Assembly: GCA_950295325.1 (NCBI GenBank)
Contig: OX485806.1
Span: forward strand, 39,308,001-39,372,000
Direction of reading: 5' to 3'
DNA: 64,000 nucleotides
Origin: Polytrichum commune
Lineage: Eukaryota; Streptophyta; Polytrichopsida; Polytrichales; Polytrichaceae
Positions 32,315 to 45,494 of the stretch are shown in pieces. The translations under genes were made by a program, and so were the position numbers. A model generated the notes under the pieces. That model was given only the letters and a program-made list of their open reading frames with translations, did no database searches and was not told the DNA's origin. Every line of letters begins with the position of its first letter. Position 1 is the first letter of the stretch.

Positions 32315-32897
32315 GGGGTTGTTCACATCATGGACCATGAAGTCATCCGAAGGCCCTGTAAAACATGTGTTTGGATGTTGAACTTGTCTTGAGACCACTT
32401 CGGTTTACACCAAGGGGAAAAATGTCAGAGTGACCATGGAGTTCGAGGTCCCAAAAGACATATTTAAAGGCATGCATTATTCACTCGTATGGTCCAACAG
32501 ATTTCTCACTAGGAGAGGCAAAAGAGGTGCTTTGATAGGAAAAGGTAAGGGCCCATACAGAGAAATATTTTTATCCTCAAATTTTAACGATTTAAAATTT
32601 ATTTTTTTTGGAAAGATAAGATGAATACAAGAAAAGACATAAGAGTGTTCAAATTTGAATTTCTTCAAAAGTGCCATGTTTGGACACATATGTAAAGAAA
32701 AAATCAGCATGTTTACTTTTTGGTGCATGGTCATTCCTCTTGGTCCACATTTAATTTACACCTTAATGAGAAGCCCAAAGACTTTGATGATTGATTTTTT
32801 AAGAAATCAAACCATGGAAGCTGGACCATCAAGTTGAATCATAAAAAACAACCATCTTACATGGTCCGACTTCATGGTCCATGGTGTAAATTGGCCC
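32315..32897 (+). mobile_element. PIF/Harbinger-like MITE, family A, full length
   Basis: TTA flanks both ends (32312-32314 and 32898-32900). The ends are GGGGTTGTTCACATCATGGA and, inverted, GGGCCAATTTACACCATGGA, and both continue into CCATGAAGTC. The interior matches 23120-23666 (TTTTTGGTGCATGGTCATTC). Non-coding. Confidence 0.9.
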
Positions 32898-33464
32898 TTA
32901 ACACAACCTACTACAAAAATGTTCATTTTAGATGTGATCACTCACGGTATGTTATAGCTCCAACAGTAAACACATAATCATATTTTCATGATATCTTCAG
33001 GCCCACCGTTCGCCTATTGGACCTACAAGAGTTAAGTAGTAGCGCAAAACTAATCGTCAAAAAATTCAAGAATCAAAATGTACTACTATTAAGTTCTTCA
33101 ATGTATTTAGTATCAACCAAAGATTGCAAAGCTCAAAAGCAAACCCAAATTTGACACATGCAATGGTTTCTCACCTAAGGATGTGTTTCTATCAAGAAAT
33201 GAAAACATAACGTCGGTGTCACCTTGGAACCACCTTCTCCACGTAGGTCATGTGTTTTTAAAGGGTCCACAACATAATTATTCTCAAAATCCATATTCCA
33301 AGGTGAAAGGGGTGGAGAAATCCATGTAGAATTGCTATTCATGGAGAAAAAGTTGTATCATGGATTCGCAATGACATCATTGTTTGGTTTATGTTTTTTA
33401 TAGTGTAATTGCACCTTTAATAGAAGTAAACCTGAGATGACTCAATTTTGAACCCATCCTGCAA

Positions 33465-33735
33465 AATATGAAGAGTTTTGCATTTTAGTTCACTGGAGGA
33501 AGATATTTTGTGAGCATAGTAATGGCAAGTGTCATTTTGTGTACACTTTAGTTAACTTGTAAACCATTGTGTAACATAGACATACACCTCATGGAATTAT
33601 TAAACGTACTCATGCCTAGTGCAATGAGGCGACACTAATTATGAAGTTGTTGATGATTAGTGTAACCTAGCATACGCCTCAAAATAGGGTAAGTGTCATG
33701 ATTATGCATGTGATACTATATACCATAAACAATGC
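33465..33735 (-). mobile_element. Partial element of family I
   Basis: In inverse orientation it matches the left half of the full copy at 43000-43526 (CACTTACCCTATTTTGAG, GCTAGGTTACA, CATCAACAACTTCA, TGTTACACAATGGT). It keeps one end and lacks the other. Confidence 0.75.
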
Positions 33736-33754
33736 TAAGATAAGGTGAGACGAA

Positions 33755-33915
33755 GATTTTGCATACAAGTGTACCTCTAATCCATCCATGTTAAAAAAAT
33801 GCGAGCACCAAACTTATTTGGGATTTATGAAACTAATATCAATGTTGAATTATATAATAACGAGATTTGGCCTACATACTATTACAAGATGTTTGTGTTG
33901 GATAAATGAGTGGCA
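33755..33915 (+). repeat. Dispersed repeat Q, diverged copy
   Basis: It retains TTTTGCATACAAGTGTACC, TAATCCATCCA, ATTTGGGATTTATGA and TTGGATAAATGAG in the family order. Confidence 0.6.
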
Positions 33916-33963
33916 CATTCACATACAATACTTCCCTTGTGATTTGAAGCAATTGGAGTGTTT

Positions 33964-33978
33964 CCCCCCCCCCCCCCC
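33964..33978 (+). repeat. Poly-C tract of 15 bases
   Basis: An uninterrupted homopolymer in otherwise AT-rich DNA. Its length may be inexact. Confidence 0.75.
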
Positions 33979-33999
33979 TCATGGTAGGTTTTGGTGGAG

Positions 34000-34680
34000 A
34001 ACACCCCCTTGACTAGACATGTGCTCACTTGAAGGAGGAAAATCCACTTGTTAAAAGAAAGTGCAACATAATGCACACTTATTTATTTTATTTTGTCAAT
34101 AGAAATATTGCGACCTACAACATGGACCTTTGATGTTCAATATCATGAGTTGGGAAGTAGTATGCACCCACTATATTATTCCCAACGTCTCTTTAATGTG
34201 GAAACAAGCTTTATAGTGCGCCCCACGTTATTTACAACAATAAGTGTGGTGGAAACTCGCATGTTCCCAAAGTCAACGGTTTCGACTAAGTCGATGCTCC
34301 AAAACAACTTTCGGCCTCAAATTTGAAAGTTCATAGAAGTTGCACAACAACAAATTGGGACACCGATAACATTGAAATTTCAATGCTTTTGGGGTTGGGT
34401 GGTGGATCTTACTAGGTACTTTATGAGTGACGAATCAATAAATTTATGGGTTGCTCAATGTCGACAACTTCACAGTGGTTGGTGTACTATAATTGGGATA
34501 ATACAAGGGACGAAGTACCTAACTTATCACTTCCTATTACTACTTATATCTCCTCTACCTAACTTCACCAATAACTCTTGTTTTTGTTGCCGAGAGCCTA
34601 TTCTTTGTAAATTTTGATAGAATTTTGATTCTTATTTGACTCACTATTTTTAATTATGATTTGACTGAAAATTTGATGAG
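34000..34680. other. Intergenic DNA
   Basis: Short frames of 77-81 codons occur, but they match no family I know and lack flanking splice or start context. Nothing else is recognised. Confidence 0.3.
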
Positions 34681-34683
34681 TTA

Positions 34684-35169
34684 GGGCCACTTCACACATG
34701 AGACTGAGAGCCCGTGACCATTACACTTCAAGCACTCTCATTGGTGGAAAAGGCGGAGCCGGTCCAAGTTTGCTTCACACTACGCTTGAGGGACCAACGG
34801 AGTATGTGAATGCAAGATGGATGTAAAGTCTACATGGCATTGAAGGGATCATGTTTCATGGTCACTTGGACTATTTTCAAAAACTGTCTCTTGAAGGTAA
34901 CACAAAACAAAACTGGGAGACCATGGCACTCTGAACATTCATAATTGTTGGTTTATTCTATTTTATCATGTGTGAGGATCCACATGAATAGAAATTCATT
35001 GAAATAGCATTTGATTGAGGGCCCGTCACATATGACTTCACACTACACTTGAGGGTCCGTGACCACACCACATGATTGTGGAGGTGTGTTGGGACGGCCT
35101 TTGGACACTTTTTTTTTGGGCTCTCATAGTTTCATGGACACGGCTCTTGGCTCATGTGTGAAGTGGCCC
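34684..35169 (+). mobile_element. PIF/Harbinger-like MITE, family D, full length
   Basis: TTA flanks both ends (34681-34683 and 35170-35172). The ends are GGGCCACTTCACACATGAG and, inverted, GGGCCACTTCACACATGAGC, a nearly perfect pair. An internal CTTCACACTACRCTTGAGGG motif occurs twice in direct orientation. Non-coding; it is the reference copy for 11956, 19816 and 50483. Confidence 0.92.
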
Positions 35170-35172
35170 TTA

Positions 35173-36680
35173 GTAGTGTGCTACGTATTACGGTCCCACA
35201 AAAATTATTATTGTTGGGGGTTTGTCTAGAAATTGGTCAACCTCTAAGCCATTAAAAGGAATACAAGGCTTAGTGCAAAAGATAGAAATTCATTGCAGAG
35301 CTGGCTTTGAAAAGGATGATTTTACTACTCATGTTGGAGGTCATGACTCAACACATGCTTGAAAAAAAAGTGCCGTTTTAGAAGTTACGTATGGTGGTCA
35401 ACATATCAATATTCAGTAGAGTGACTAGGTTGAGTGGGCCTAGGAACATGTCATGTAAGGTGTTAGAATTATACCTTATGGATGCTTGTCTGAGCATATT
35501 CAACATGATAAATTATGAGTTATTTGCATGAAACACTGTCATTAAATATTCTTGGAGTGGAACGGCTGATAGAAATTGAATAATGTTATGAAGATAGGTA
35601 GACTGATGATATGTCCAATTGGGTCGACCTATGCTAATGTATCTACATTCCATACTATTTTGAAATATGCTACCAAAGTAACAAAAAAACAATTGTTTGT
35701 TTTTATTGGGGTTGTTATATGGATGAGTGGACCGACTTATAAGTTTTTGTGGTTTGGGTTTGATGTAAGGTATATTCGTATGGGCAAAGAGTCGACCTAT
35801 TTAGGAAGTCAACCTTGTTACACATATCGGTGTAGGAGAATTTTGACCTTGATGGATGCATGACCCAAAAGGAAAAATACATTGTAAAGTTCACTAAAGA
35901 TTCTAGAGGATGATAAAATGCTTGTGTGGAGGCCACACACATTCAATTTATTGGTTTTAGAAGTGGAGTTTGAAAGAATTTTGACCTTGACGGGTGTGTA
36001 ACCGAAAAGATAGAAACTCGAAAAGATATTACCATGGGCTAAAAGTTATCGTGGGCATAAAATACCGTGGCTCACTATATTTTATGTGTGGGATTGAGAA
36101 TTAAGATGGTCAGTATCTTGGTAGAATATGAATATTTAAATATAAAACGATAATATCCTAAAATGTTGTTGATTTTTTGGGTATAATGTTGATCTTATAC
36201 TTTTCAACCCATAGTAAATCATGTTTGTGTTTAAAAAAATGATTCCATATTTTTAATTTTGAGCATGTGATATTGTGGAGTCAAAATTGGCATGGTCATG
36301 ACATGTTACATTGACCATAAACATCATGGTATAGTAATACTGTAGTGGAGCACAATAATAGGGCCAAGGTTGGATGCACACCTCTTTGTGTTGGGTCCCC
36401 ACCACTACTACCAAGGTAAAAAGAGTCTCATATAAACATGACCCCCATAGGTTTGTGATTATTCACCTCAAATGGGTCCCTCCAAACTAAATAAAGACCT
36501 TTGATGCTAATTTTGGGATTTTCTTTTCCAAAAGAAGAAGCATGCTTGCTATAATAAAACATCCTTGAGTTTTCACCTTGGGTAACAGTGGTAGGGGTCC
36601 AACTCAAAGAGGTGGGCATCTAACCATGGCCCGCTTTTAGGTACATAGAAAATGTAGTTGCATGAATTTCAAAAGGTGTG
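35173..36680. other. AT-rich intergenic DNA
   Basis: A 95-codon frame at 35576-35863 has no recognisable domain. 36424-36520 resembles the middle of dispersed repeat Q (CCCCCATAGGTTTGTG, TTCACCTCAAA). No gene is supported. Confidence 0.35.
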
Positions 36681-36688
36681 TTTTACTA

Positions 36689-37028
36689 CACTAAAAAGGA
36701 TGTTTAGTGTTTGATACACTAAATACGAACGCATACACTAAATGTCAATAACCCTCTGGAAGTAAGTAACATTGAATGTCAACTCAAACACTAAATGTCA
36801 ACTATGGTAATATGTAGAAGTTACACATTTAAATTTAGTGTTAGTAAAGATATGAAAAAATCGCAAACCCAGTGAAATCCATGCTTCACAAGAAGGGAGG
36901 TGACAGTAGGGAAGATAGCGACACATTTATGTTTAACACTAATTGTCAAGAAATTGAAAAGTAGTGTTGAGCAGGGTAGGGTGGTAACACCATTAAATAT
37001 AATCAAACACTAAATATCCTTTTTAGTG
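36689..37028 (+). mobile_element. TA-flanked palindromic-end element, family K copy 1
   Basis: Inverted ends CACTAAAAAGGATRTTTAGTG, each nearly palindromic, continue into TTTGAT on both sides. TA flanks both ends (36687-36688 and 37029-37030). The interior has several ACACTAAATGTCAA repeats in both orientations. Confidence 0.88.
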
Positions 37029-37030
37029 TA

Positions 37031-38356
37031 GTGTGGAGGTCTCACACGTGTAAAAATGTCATTTCAAAAATAGACTTTGATAATCAAGACCGGGGATTGA
37101 ATTTTGGCCTTGACGTGATGTCCAACCTAAAATACATAAATACATGTGGGAGCTGGTTGAAGATTCCAAATGGATGGTAAAAAGTGTTCATGTGGTGGTC
37201 ATAAACGTTCAAAAACATCATCTTAGGAATGGAGTTCAATGGCAAGGTAGTTATCAATGATCGGGGAGATCCGGCAGCTAGTTGTAAATTAGCCGAGTGA
37301 AATTGCAAAATTATCGATTTTTTTGGGAGATTTCGGCCGTATAACTGAGTTAAATATGAAGAATATAGGAAATCGACCGACCAATATGAGATAATGTAGG
37401 AAATTTAAGCCTTCAGGCTTAGAAAATGGCGGAAATGAGTTGGGTCTCCCGAGGGTACAGGCGGATATTGGTTGGTCTCCCGAGGGTATGGGTGGATATT
37501 GAATGAGGGAGGTTCTCAACCGTGTAGGTCACAGGAAACTTAACGATGCTTTTGCTTCATTATTGCATTTCATTGTTGACGGCTAGAGTTTAGAATGTAT
37601 TATGAGTGTGTCTATGGAAGATCTTTGTGGTGATCTTGATAATGTACTAATGAAAGCCATAGCTTTATGAAGGAACTCTACAAAGTTTAGATGGTTGTTT
37701 TCACATCCACAAAGATACCTTTCAGGGCGTTTTCCTCTTGAAGGTGAAGATGATATTGCTGATTTTGACTCTAACAGTTGGTGAATTTCATTTTTGTATA
37801 TAGTATGGTATGTTAGGTTACTCTTTTATCATGTTGTGGCCTCAAATCTAATATGAGGTTTTAAGACCTAGGTATGATAGAAGAGTTTATCCATGGCCAT
37901 CTACTGGTTGATGGCTTATTTTAGGTTCAAATCCCGCTACAAATAAATTGTTGATCATTCTTGTTGGATGTTGATATCATTACATATTATTGTTGTATGT
38001 TGATATGTTCTTTGGACATTGTTGTTGAATGGTGTATGTTGTTTGTAGATATAATTGGAAAACCAACTTACTTATCAATGCCCGAGTTTTTGGCCGGTTG
38101 TCATTACAATGAAGAGGAAATTAACCAACACTTGAAAGAAAATATAGGATATTGGCCGATCCAAATTAATGACAACAAGTTTGTAACGGTTCAAATCCTA
38201 AAAAACCCGGTAGAAATTATGAAGGGACGGATTTTAGCTGGTTGAGCTCAAAAATCTCCCGAACCCTGGTAGTTATTCTTTTTGGCCTCCATAGGCTTTC
38301 TATCCATGGAGATCTTTGTCTCCTTAGAGTAATTAATAGGTTTAAGTTGAGTACAA
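37031..38356. other. Intergenic DNA
   Basis: 37438-37500 holds a short tandem duplication (GGTCTCCCGAGGGTA, twice). GGTTCAAATCCCGCTAC at 37923-37939 resembles a pol III B box but has no tRNA fold around it. A 94-codon frame at 37961-38245 has no recognised domain. Confidence 0.35.
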
Positions 38357-38579
38357 CACTAAATATGATATTTAGTGTCACTTACCTTTTTGAATTTACG
38401 CAACGCTATAGTTGTTGAATATACATCCTATTTTTTTCTTCCAACAATGGTCGAATTGGTTATGTGGACACTATAGAACATTAGCATCTTTACTTGGTAA
38501 ATAAATACATTGACACTAAATATATATATAGAAATGTGTAACTATGAATAGTAAGTGACATTAAATACCATATATAGTG
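38357..38579 (+). mobile_element. TA-flanked palindromic-end element, family J
   Basis: The left end CACTAAATATGATATTTAGTG is a perfect odd palindrome, and TCACTTAC follows it. The right end, inverted, is CACTATATATGGTATTTAATG followed by TCACTTAC. TA flanks the right end, and AA stands at the left. Confidence 0.85.
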
Positions 38580-39103
38580 TAGTATGGATATGTATGCATA
38601 TGTAAATACTTGGCCCAAAGGCTATCAATACCAATAAATGGAGAAGGTTCATCAAAAGGATGGATTTTATTGCAAAATTGGTTGAAGATTCTAAACGGAT
38701 GTTAAATTGCTATGTGAAGCTCTTATATTCTACACTTTGAGTTAGTTCTTTCTCGACATGGATGAAAAGATGGTCGAATGAGGGTGGGTCTAGGTCCAAG
38801 AAACTTGGGGGAGTCAAAAACAACCCTTCATGGACCTAACTTTTGGACTCAAAATCGAACCCAAATTTTAACGTTCGGTTTTTCAAATTGGATGGAGTAG
38901 GTATTTTCTCGAGTTGGGAAAGGGATGCCTCCCCACTTTTTCCCAACACTCTAAACTTAGGACTCAAACCCCAAAGTAAACCCTCCTTGGGTCTGAGATT
39001 TTGCTCTTGACCAATAGGATCATGATTGCTTGATTTCAAAGTTTCTTTGGTCTTGGACGCATGTTATCAACCCAACCAAAAAGTGGCAAATAGAGAGAGA
39101 CAA

Positions 39104-39312
39104 ACTTATCGCATATGAGCATGCTTTTGATCTATCCAACATAAAAACTTAAAATCTAATTATTTCTTTTGATCAATTCATTGAATGACATGGACTAGAT
39201 TGATTCAGGACCTTTAACATTTCAATTTCAAATGAACTAAACAAAATTAACCTTCATGATGCATATGATTTCAAGTCTTTTATGCTGGATGAATGAGATA
39301 TACTAGCCGTGT
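39104..39312 (+). repeat. Dispersed repeat Q, copy
   Basis: It keeps CTTATCGCATATGAGCATG, CTATCCAACATAAAAACTT, ATGACATGGACTAGATTGAT and GGATGAATGAGATATACTA. Confidence 0.7.
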
Positions 39313-40920
39313 TTTCAAAGGCCAAAAAAATTAGATGACAAAAAATATAAATAAACATGGAATATTCTATCATTTTGTCATGGATTAAATTGCCAAAAAC
39401 TGCTCAAAAATCATAAAATCTTGATAGAATTGTTTGTTTTTGGACGAACATGCTCCATATTTGGATTAAAACTTGTAATCTTATCACATTTGGCTTTGTC
39501 ACTCCAATGATCATTTCTCCCCATTTCAGCTTTCTTGAAAACCTGAACGCATGCGGGCGTAGTCGCAAGAGTGCTTTGCCCCATTATTATCTTGCACACA
39601 TGGTCTAGTTTGGTTGTCCGACCAAGACCAAAGTCTGGATCATTTAAGAGACCTCTTTACATCAACAATCACTCACAATTGGACTCCACTTGAAGAGAGT
39701 TCCTATCACCATATGTGGCCGATCCTCATTGGTTGTAAAACTTTGACCCATTTCAAAGACCACACCCAGGTTGCTTCCCCACATGGTAGAGCCACCAAAA
39801 AGGAATGTATGCTCGCCTCATGTGCGATAACCCCCTCTCCTAAACCAACAAACCGGGGGGGGGGGTCAACTTTCAAGTAAAAGTGCAAGTAAAAGCAATG
39901 TCCGGGGAGATTTTTGGGCATAATCAGGCAAAGTCCTAGTGTTTCCAAGTCCAACCAATCACATGTTGTGATCTTTCAAATTTTCTTTACCCAACTCGAG
40001 GCATATTCCCTGGAATCCTCTACCGTGAAGTCTTCAACTTAAACCGGTCATTTCTCAAACTCAACCGGTTCATCCTTAACTACACAGAACATCCCAATTA
40101 GTACGTGTTACTACTCGAAGTCACACACCGCTAAAACTATTTAACGAGAGTGTAACATTTTACCAAGCAAACAAGAGTCATTCATGCCCTTTACTATCAA
40201 AACAACCTATTGAATTTTCATTAATAGAAATCAAACTCCCGAGTAAGACGTCATCACACAACATAACTCCAAATACCAACACACACACTAATTAGGGATA
40301 CGTAATTAGTGTGGCGGCCGGTTCTAGCACCCCTTCTTCTTCTTCTTCTTTCGAGTGAGAAGTAACGAGAAAGTAAACCGCAGTACAAGTAGCCGGTGGC
40401 TGCTCATGATCTCGTGTGTTGGGTGCCCAAGATTTGGTGCTGACACAAGGGCCGGCCACAAGTGTGCGAGCGGCCACCGTATTCTCCTCATCACAAGCGG
40501 AGTGCTTGGTTGTTTAATGTGTGTTTGTGTGTGTCAAAATTCATGGAGCTAGGGCCACAAAACAAAACGGAGGGAACCGGATCAATCGATCAAGTGAGCT
40601 TCCAATATTGGAATGTGCATGCTTGAACCCGGACCTCATCACTAGCTAGCTCAGCTTGCCCATTTATTTTTCCGCCATGCATGCGGTGTTGGGTTTAGGG
40701 TTTATTCCGACAAGTCTTGAACACGTGGTGGGAGTGGGATGGGGCTCGGGGAATTGGGTGGCCGATCGAGGAGTTCGAGACTTTTCCAAGCACCCGATTC
40801 GCCATGGCCCCCGATCCGTGCACAATTTGGGGCCAAACTCGAGGGGAGACTCCGAGGAGGAGACGATGATGATGATCATCGTCATCGTCATCGTGGGCTT
40901 GAGCCTCGTTGCCCACTCGG
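39313..40920. other. Intergenic DNA, partly GC-rich
   Basis: 40300-40920 is GC-rich with imperfect ATGATG/TCATCG repeats at 40863-40894. Overlapping frames on both strands there are composition effects. A 10-base G run lies at 39856-39865. No gene is recognised. Confidence 0.35.
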
Positions 40921-41432
40921 CCATAGGGCCCGCTACTTTGCTTGCGGTTGGTTGAATATTTTTGTACATGGGTCCTACGGTCGTGTGACATTACATTTCT
41001 CCGGGTTGGTTTTCCAAATTTAGAGTTTTGGAACCATGTTTAAGAGGCTCTGGGCTAGATCACATTTGTGTTCAGCTGGGCTCCGCCCCCTCCCGCACCT
41101 GCTTCACTGTCCGGTCTTCTTGCCCGCACCTGCGTGGGAACTCCTTTCCGTTGGGAACCAATGTGATAATATGTGTCCATAGGGCCCACTACTTTGCTCG
41201 CGGTTAGTCTAATAAGTTTGTACGTGGGTCCTACGGTCATGTGACATTACATTTCTCCGGGTTGGTGTTTAAAAGTTGGAGTTTTGGAACCATGTTTAGG
41301 AGGCCCCGGGCTAAATCTCATTTGTGTTCAGCTAGGCTCCGCCCCTCCCACGCCTCCTTCATTGCCCGGTCTTCCTACCCGCACATGCGTGAGAACTCTT
41401 CCTCAATGGGAACCAATGTGACAATACCCGGT
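40921..41432 (+). repeat. Tandem duplication, 256-bp period
   Basis: The two copies at 40921-41176 and 41177-41432 share CCATAGGGCCCRCTACTTTG, GGGTCCTACGGTC.TGTGAC, TTTCTCCGGGTTGGT and GGGAACCAATGTGA. They are ~85% alike by eye. Confidence 0.88.
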
Positions 41433-41526
41433 CACTTAAGCCATCAAGCTCCTTTGGCATGTGATTAACTCCCTTAATTAACTTGGGAATAATGAAAGTG
41501 ATGTAAGCTTGAATATTTGTGATTTT

Positions 41527-41643
41527 GACCGGGTATTGTCAGATTGGTTCCCAATGAGGAAGAGTTTCCACGCACGTGCGGGCAGGAAGACCATGCAGTG
41601 AAGGAGCAAGGCCCAACTGAACACAAATGCGATTTAGCACGGG
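41527..41643 (-). repeat. Inverted third copy of the end of the tandem unit
   Basis: The inverse complement of GGGAACCAATCTGACAATAC and of TGTGTTCAG.T.GGC matches the right half of the preceding unit. With 41308-41437 it forms a ~115-bp inverted repeat around a ~90-base centre. Confidence 0.8.
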
Positions 41644-41699
41644 ACAATTAAGAATACATTTAGTTTAAAATAGTAAAACGTTTGGTTCTATAATAGTGA

Positions 41700-42995
41700 T
41701 CAACATTTTGACCCTCCCCTTCTCCAGTTGACCATTATGTCTTAGCAAGTGATGTGAATGTTCACCCACATTGCTTAACTAAAATGATTATAGTAACTAT
41801 TATAAATCCTATTATTGAGCTCGCAACCATATTATGGTCGCATAGGACACTAGGGGTTAAGAAGTGGTTAGGTTCATAATTTATGAGGTGAGTAAGCCTC
41901 AAAGTGACACTTACATAGATGTTTTCACTTTCAAGCGGTTGAAAAAACTCAATTTTTTTCCAAAACACTTCCATCTACCTACATAAGAAGAAGAAGAAGA
42001 AGAAACCCACAAAATTTGCAAAGTTGTTTCACAAAATGAGCCTTTTCTATCTATTTGGGAGGGGGGGGGGAGGGGTTCATTAATGTTGGACTATTAAGTG
42101 AGAATGACCACAAAATCAACCTTGTAACATGTGAGAGTCTTGTATTAAATGAAGGTATTGCTCAAGTTCACCTTTGTATCAAACACTTCATACATTGCCT
42201 CATTAGGTGGATAGATTAACCATTGAGATAAGCCACAATCGGTGTTAATTTTCAGCCTTTCTTATGTCAACATGCTTACACAACCACTACGATTGGCCAA
42301 GTTGGTGTCACTTCAAGGCTATTGTTACTCTAAGGCTTACTTACCATGAAGTGGGTTGCTTTACCACTCCCAACTCTTAGATTCAATCTAGAAATGTTGC
42401 AAACTTACCTTACATGCCTTCGACTCAAAAATCAAGATGCCTTTGAATCGGGTTGCAAAAAAAAAAGGCATGAGGCTTAACCATGTTATAATTGATTGAG
42501 TATGTTTGACTAGAACTGTAGCCCAATATCCTACTTGTCACTAGCACGTCCCCCCAAAACACCACCCACCCACAACTCTAACACACACTTCATTGATTTC
42601 ACCTTTTGCTACAACTACGACCCCACACCAACAATACAATGCAAAAGAAAACTAGAAAACTAGCCACCAGTTGATACGCTAGAATATGCCAGATGGTACA
42701 TCACCCTCACCATCCTTATAGCATGCATTTTAAGAGGCATCCGCACATACACAATTATCAATATATGTGAAAAACGTACATCCCCCTCGTGCCCACCTTC
42801 TCGAGTAGAAAACCCCAAACATGGTGCCCAACCCAACACACTTAGCTCAATTCAAAGGACAGTCAAACATGTGCCCACGCAGTTGGTCTACAACACAAGT
42901 GGAAACTAGTAAAGATCTCTTGCCATTATAACACCCAACCTCATGATACCCACATAAACACACACCATGCTAACATACAACTCTAGACCCCTATA
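41700..42995. other. AT-rich intergenic DNA
   Basis: An AAG microsatellite lies at 41981-42003 and a G-rich run at 42059-42075. No gene or element boundary is recognised. Confidence 0.35.
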
Positions 42996-42999
42996 CCAT

Positions 43000-43526
43000 T
43001 CATGGTATTTAGTGTCACATGCGTAATAGTGTCACTTACCCTATTTTGAGCATATGCTAGGTTACATTGATGATCAACAACTTCACCATAGTGGCAACTC
43101 ATGACACTCGACGTCCAAGTGCGCTTGCTAATATCGTGGGCACGAATATGTTCAATAATGTTATGAGGTGCATGCCTATGTTACACAATGGTCTACAAGA
43201 TGCCTAAAGTGTACACAAATTGACACTGCCATTAGTGTGCTCAAGAATATCTTCTTGAAAAGTAACATATAAACACGTGACACTTGCCATTTGTACACTA
43301 AAAAAGATCTTCCCCTTGCATACTAAAACGCAAGGCTATCATCTAAAGTATCCCAATGTGCTACTGTAAATGTCATAATGTAGATAATTTTCCACTTATA
43401 GAAGTTACTTATGTTGACGAATGGAATCATATTGGTAATTAGTGGGTGTGACACTTTGAGACCTCTAGGCATATAGGTTAAGCTCTTTGCAAATAGTGTA
43501 CGTGACACTTAATACCATAAACGACA
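43000..43526 (+). mobile_element. Non-autonomous element, family I, full length
   Basis: The ends ATGGTATTTAGTGTCACATG and, inverted, ATGGTATTAAGTGTCACGTA form a terminal inverted repeat. The interior matches 33465-33735 in inverse orientation. The TTTAGTGTCAC phrase links it loosely to the TA-flanked families. Confidence 0.8.
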
Positions 43527-44302
43527 TAGAGGGCCCTTCCTGGAGCCCTCGTGTACCTAGCTACCCAAAGAGACCACCTCTAACAAGAGGCTATAACATT
43601 TGTGCCGTGACCATGCTTCATGTTCACATATGAGTTTACAACTACGATCACAAGTCAAGCATCCCTCATTCATGCGAACAATGGGTTGACGTGATCATCC
43701 TATGTTTGACTAGGGGTAATAACTTACGTTATCGAACTCTTCATTCTATCAAACAACATTTCGAGTGATTTTTATCAAATTTAAATTTAGAATCAAAATT
43801 TGAAGGAGAAAATAATTTCTATATATATTCCCTCTAGAGGGGAATGGTGGGGTGTTTCAAAGCTTCATTGTTTTGGCCTTAAGAAACAAACGGAGTTTGT
43901 GCCGGAATTTGGTTAGCCTATTATGCAAGGTAGCCATGGCGCCGAACAACATAAATGGCAATGAAGTTGTCATTGTTGATCCTATATAAGAAAGGTTTGG
44001 ATAGGTTATGGCATTCATTTGAATACTTATATTTGTCATACGCCTACATGCAATGAACATGCTTGCAAGAATCTCAACCCAAGCTAATGTCATTTGTGTT
44101 TTATATTTTACATTGAGAATGCTCATGACTTAAACTATATTAAACTATATGAATGTGGTGTGTGGTTTTTGCGTCAACAACTTTGCTTCATGAATTTTCC
44201 ACAAATCAAGCTCCCATCTTTCACCGTAGAATTGACCTTGGAAACACATAAAACTCCTCGTAGTATTAGGGTTAAGAGGCAAAGTCTCTCATAACATAAC
44301 TA
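43527..44302. other. Intergenic DNA
   Basis: An 89-codon frame on the minus strand (44126-43857) has no recognised domain. No element ends are seen. Confidence 0.3.
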
Positions 44303-44630
44303 CCCTAAATAGGATATTTAGTGTTTGATTATATTTAATGTTGTCACCATGTTATCCTGCTCAACACTAAGTTTCAAATTTTTGTTAATCAGTGTTAGAA
44401 GACATGCTAAATATATGCTAGAATTCTTCTTTTATCATTATCGTCTTTTTTTCAATTTTTTTTACATATCCTTACCAACACTAAATTCAAACATGTAACT
44501 TCCACATATTACCATAGTTGATAATTAGTGTTTGAGTTTACATTTAACGTTACTTACTTTCATAGGGTTATTAATATTTACTATATGCGTTCATATTTAG
44601 TGTATCAAACACTAAATATCCTATTTAGTG
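44303..44630 (+). mobile_element. TA-flanked palindromic-end element, family K copy 2
   Basis: The ends are CCCTAAATAGGATATTTAGTG (first C mutated) and, inverted, CACTAAATAGGATATTTAGTG, both continuing TTTGAT. TA flanks both sides. The interior aligns with 36689-37028 in inverse orientation. Confidence 0.87.
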
Positions 44631-44632
44631 TA

Positions 44633-45490
44633 CTTTAATTCCCTTTGTGGGAGAAGAGACATTGATTTCTAATGAGGAAGTCTCTTGTTTTTCACTTCCC
44701 GGAAGTGACAATGTAGGGTACGAAAAGGTCCAACCAAGAGTACTAGATACCTTAGTCATATTGTACAAAGAGTGTGTAGCCCGAGGCAATCTACACATGT
44801 GTACATATAGAAAAGGACAAACTCTAAGAACATCAAACTACACGTTGGATTATAGATTACCATTTTAAATTCAACTTAATATTTTGACATAGATTAAAGG
44901 AGATGGAGAGAAAGGGAGGATGCCAACCTCTAGGGTTGGTGTGAATGAGGACACTTCACCTTGATCATAACTGCGAGTGTATATGTAAACTTGGAGTGGG
45001 TTTATTGAGCAAGGGAAAGGAGCTGATCAAGTTTACAAAGAAAAATCATCAACATAAAAATTCTACCCATCAATTGAAGTGTTCAAATTGACCATCTTTC
45101 CTATTGAGAATCATTATGTTAATCATGCACAAACTTCTTTTGCAATGCAATCACTATCATTGCGGATAGCATGTTGGTAAATAAGAGCAATAAGGGGGGT
45201 TCTAGATACATCGATACCATGTCATGTTTCTTATACAAATTACAACCCATGGGGGGCGATGGCAATGTCATTCTCTCCAAGATGTTGTCTAAGCTTTGTG
45301 AACTAGGTAAAACATTAGAGCTATCAAGGCGAAAGCTCAAGTGAAAATATTTGACTTGAGTGAACAAGGATGAGATGATTATTCCATCTAGTGAGGGCGG
45401 GCTAATAGTGTGAGTGGAAAAAATATTGAAGCTGATACTAAATTTCTTTATTCTATGAAATTAGTGTCACCAAAAGATCTACGAAGCACT
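44633..45490. other. Intergenic DNA
   Basis: No gene is seen. The small frames near 44650-44870 and 45120-45370 carry no recognisable motif. Confidence 0.3.
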
Positions 45491-45494
45491 ACCA

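Noticed and set aside
36689-37028. CACTA (En/Spm) superfamily assignment for elements beginning CACTA
   Set aside because: The flanking duplications read TA rather than 3 bp in most copies, and the ends lack the subterminal arrays of CACTA elements.
37923-37939. tRNA gene or SINE from a B-box-like GGTTCAAATCCCGCTAC
   Set aside because: No acceptor stem, A box at the right distance or tail is present around it.
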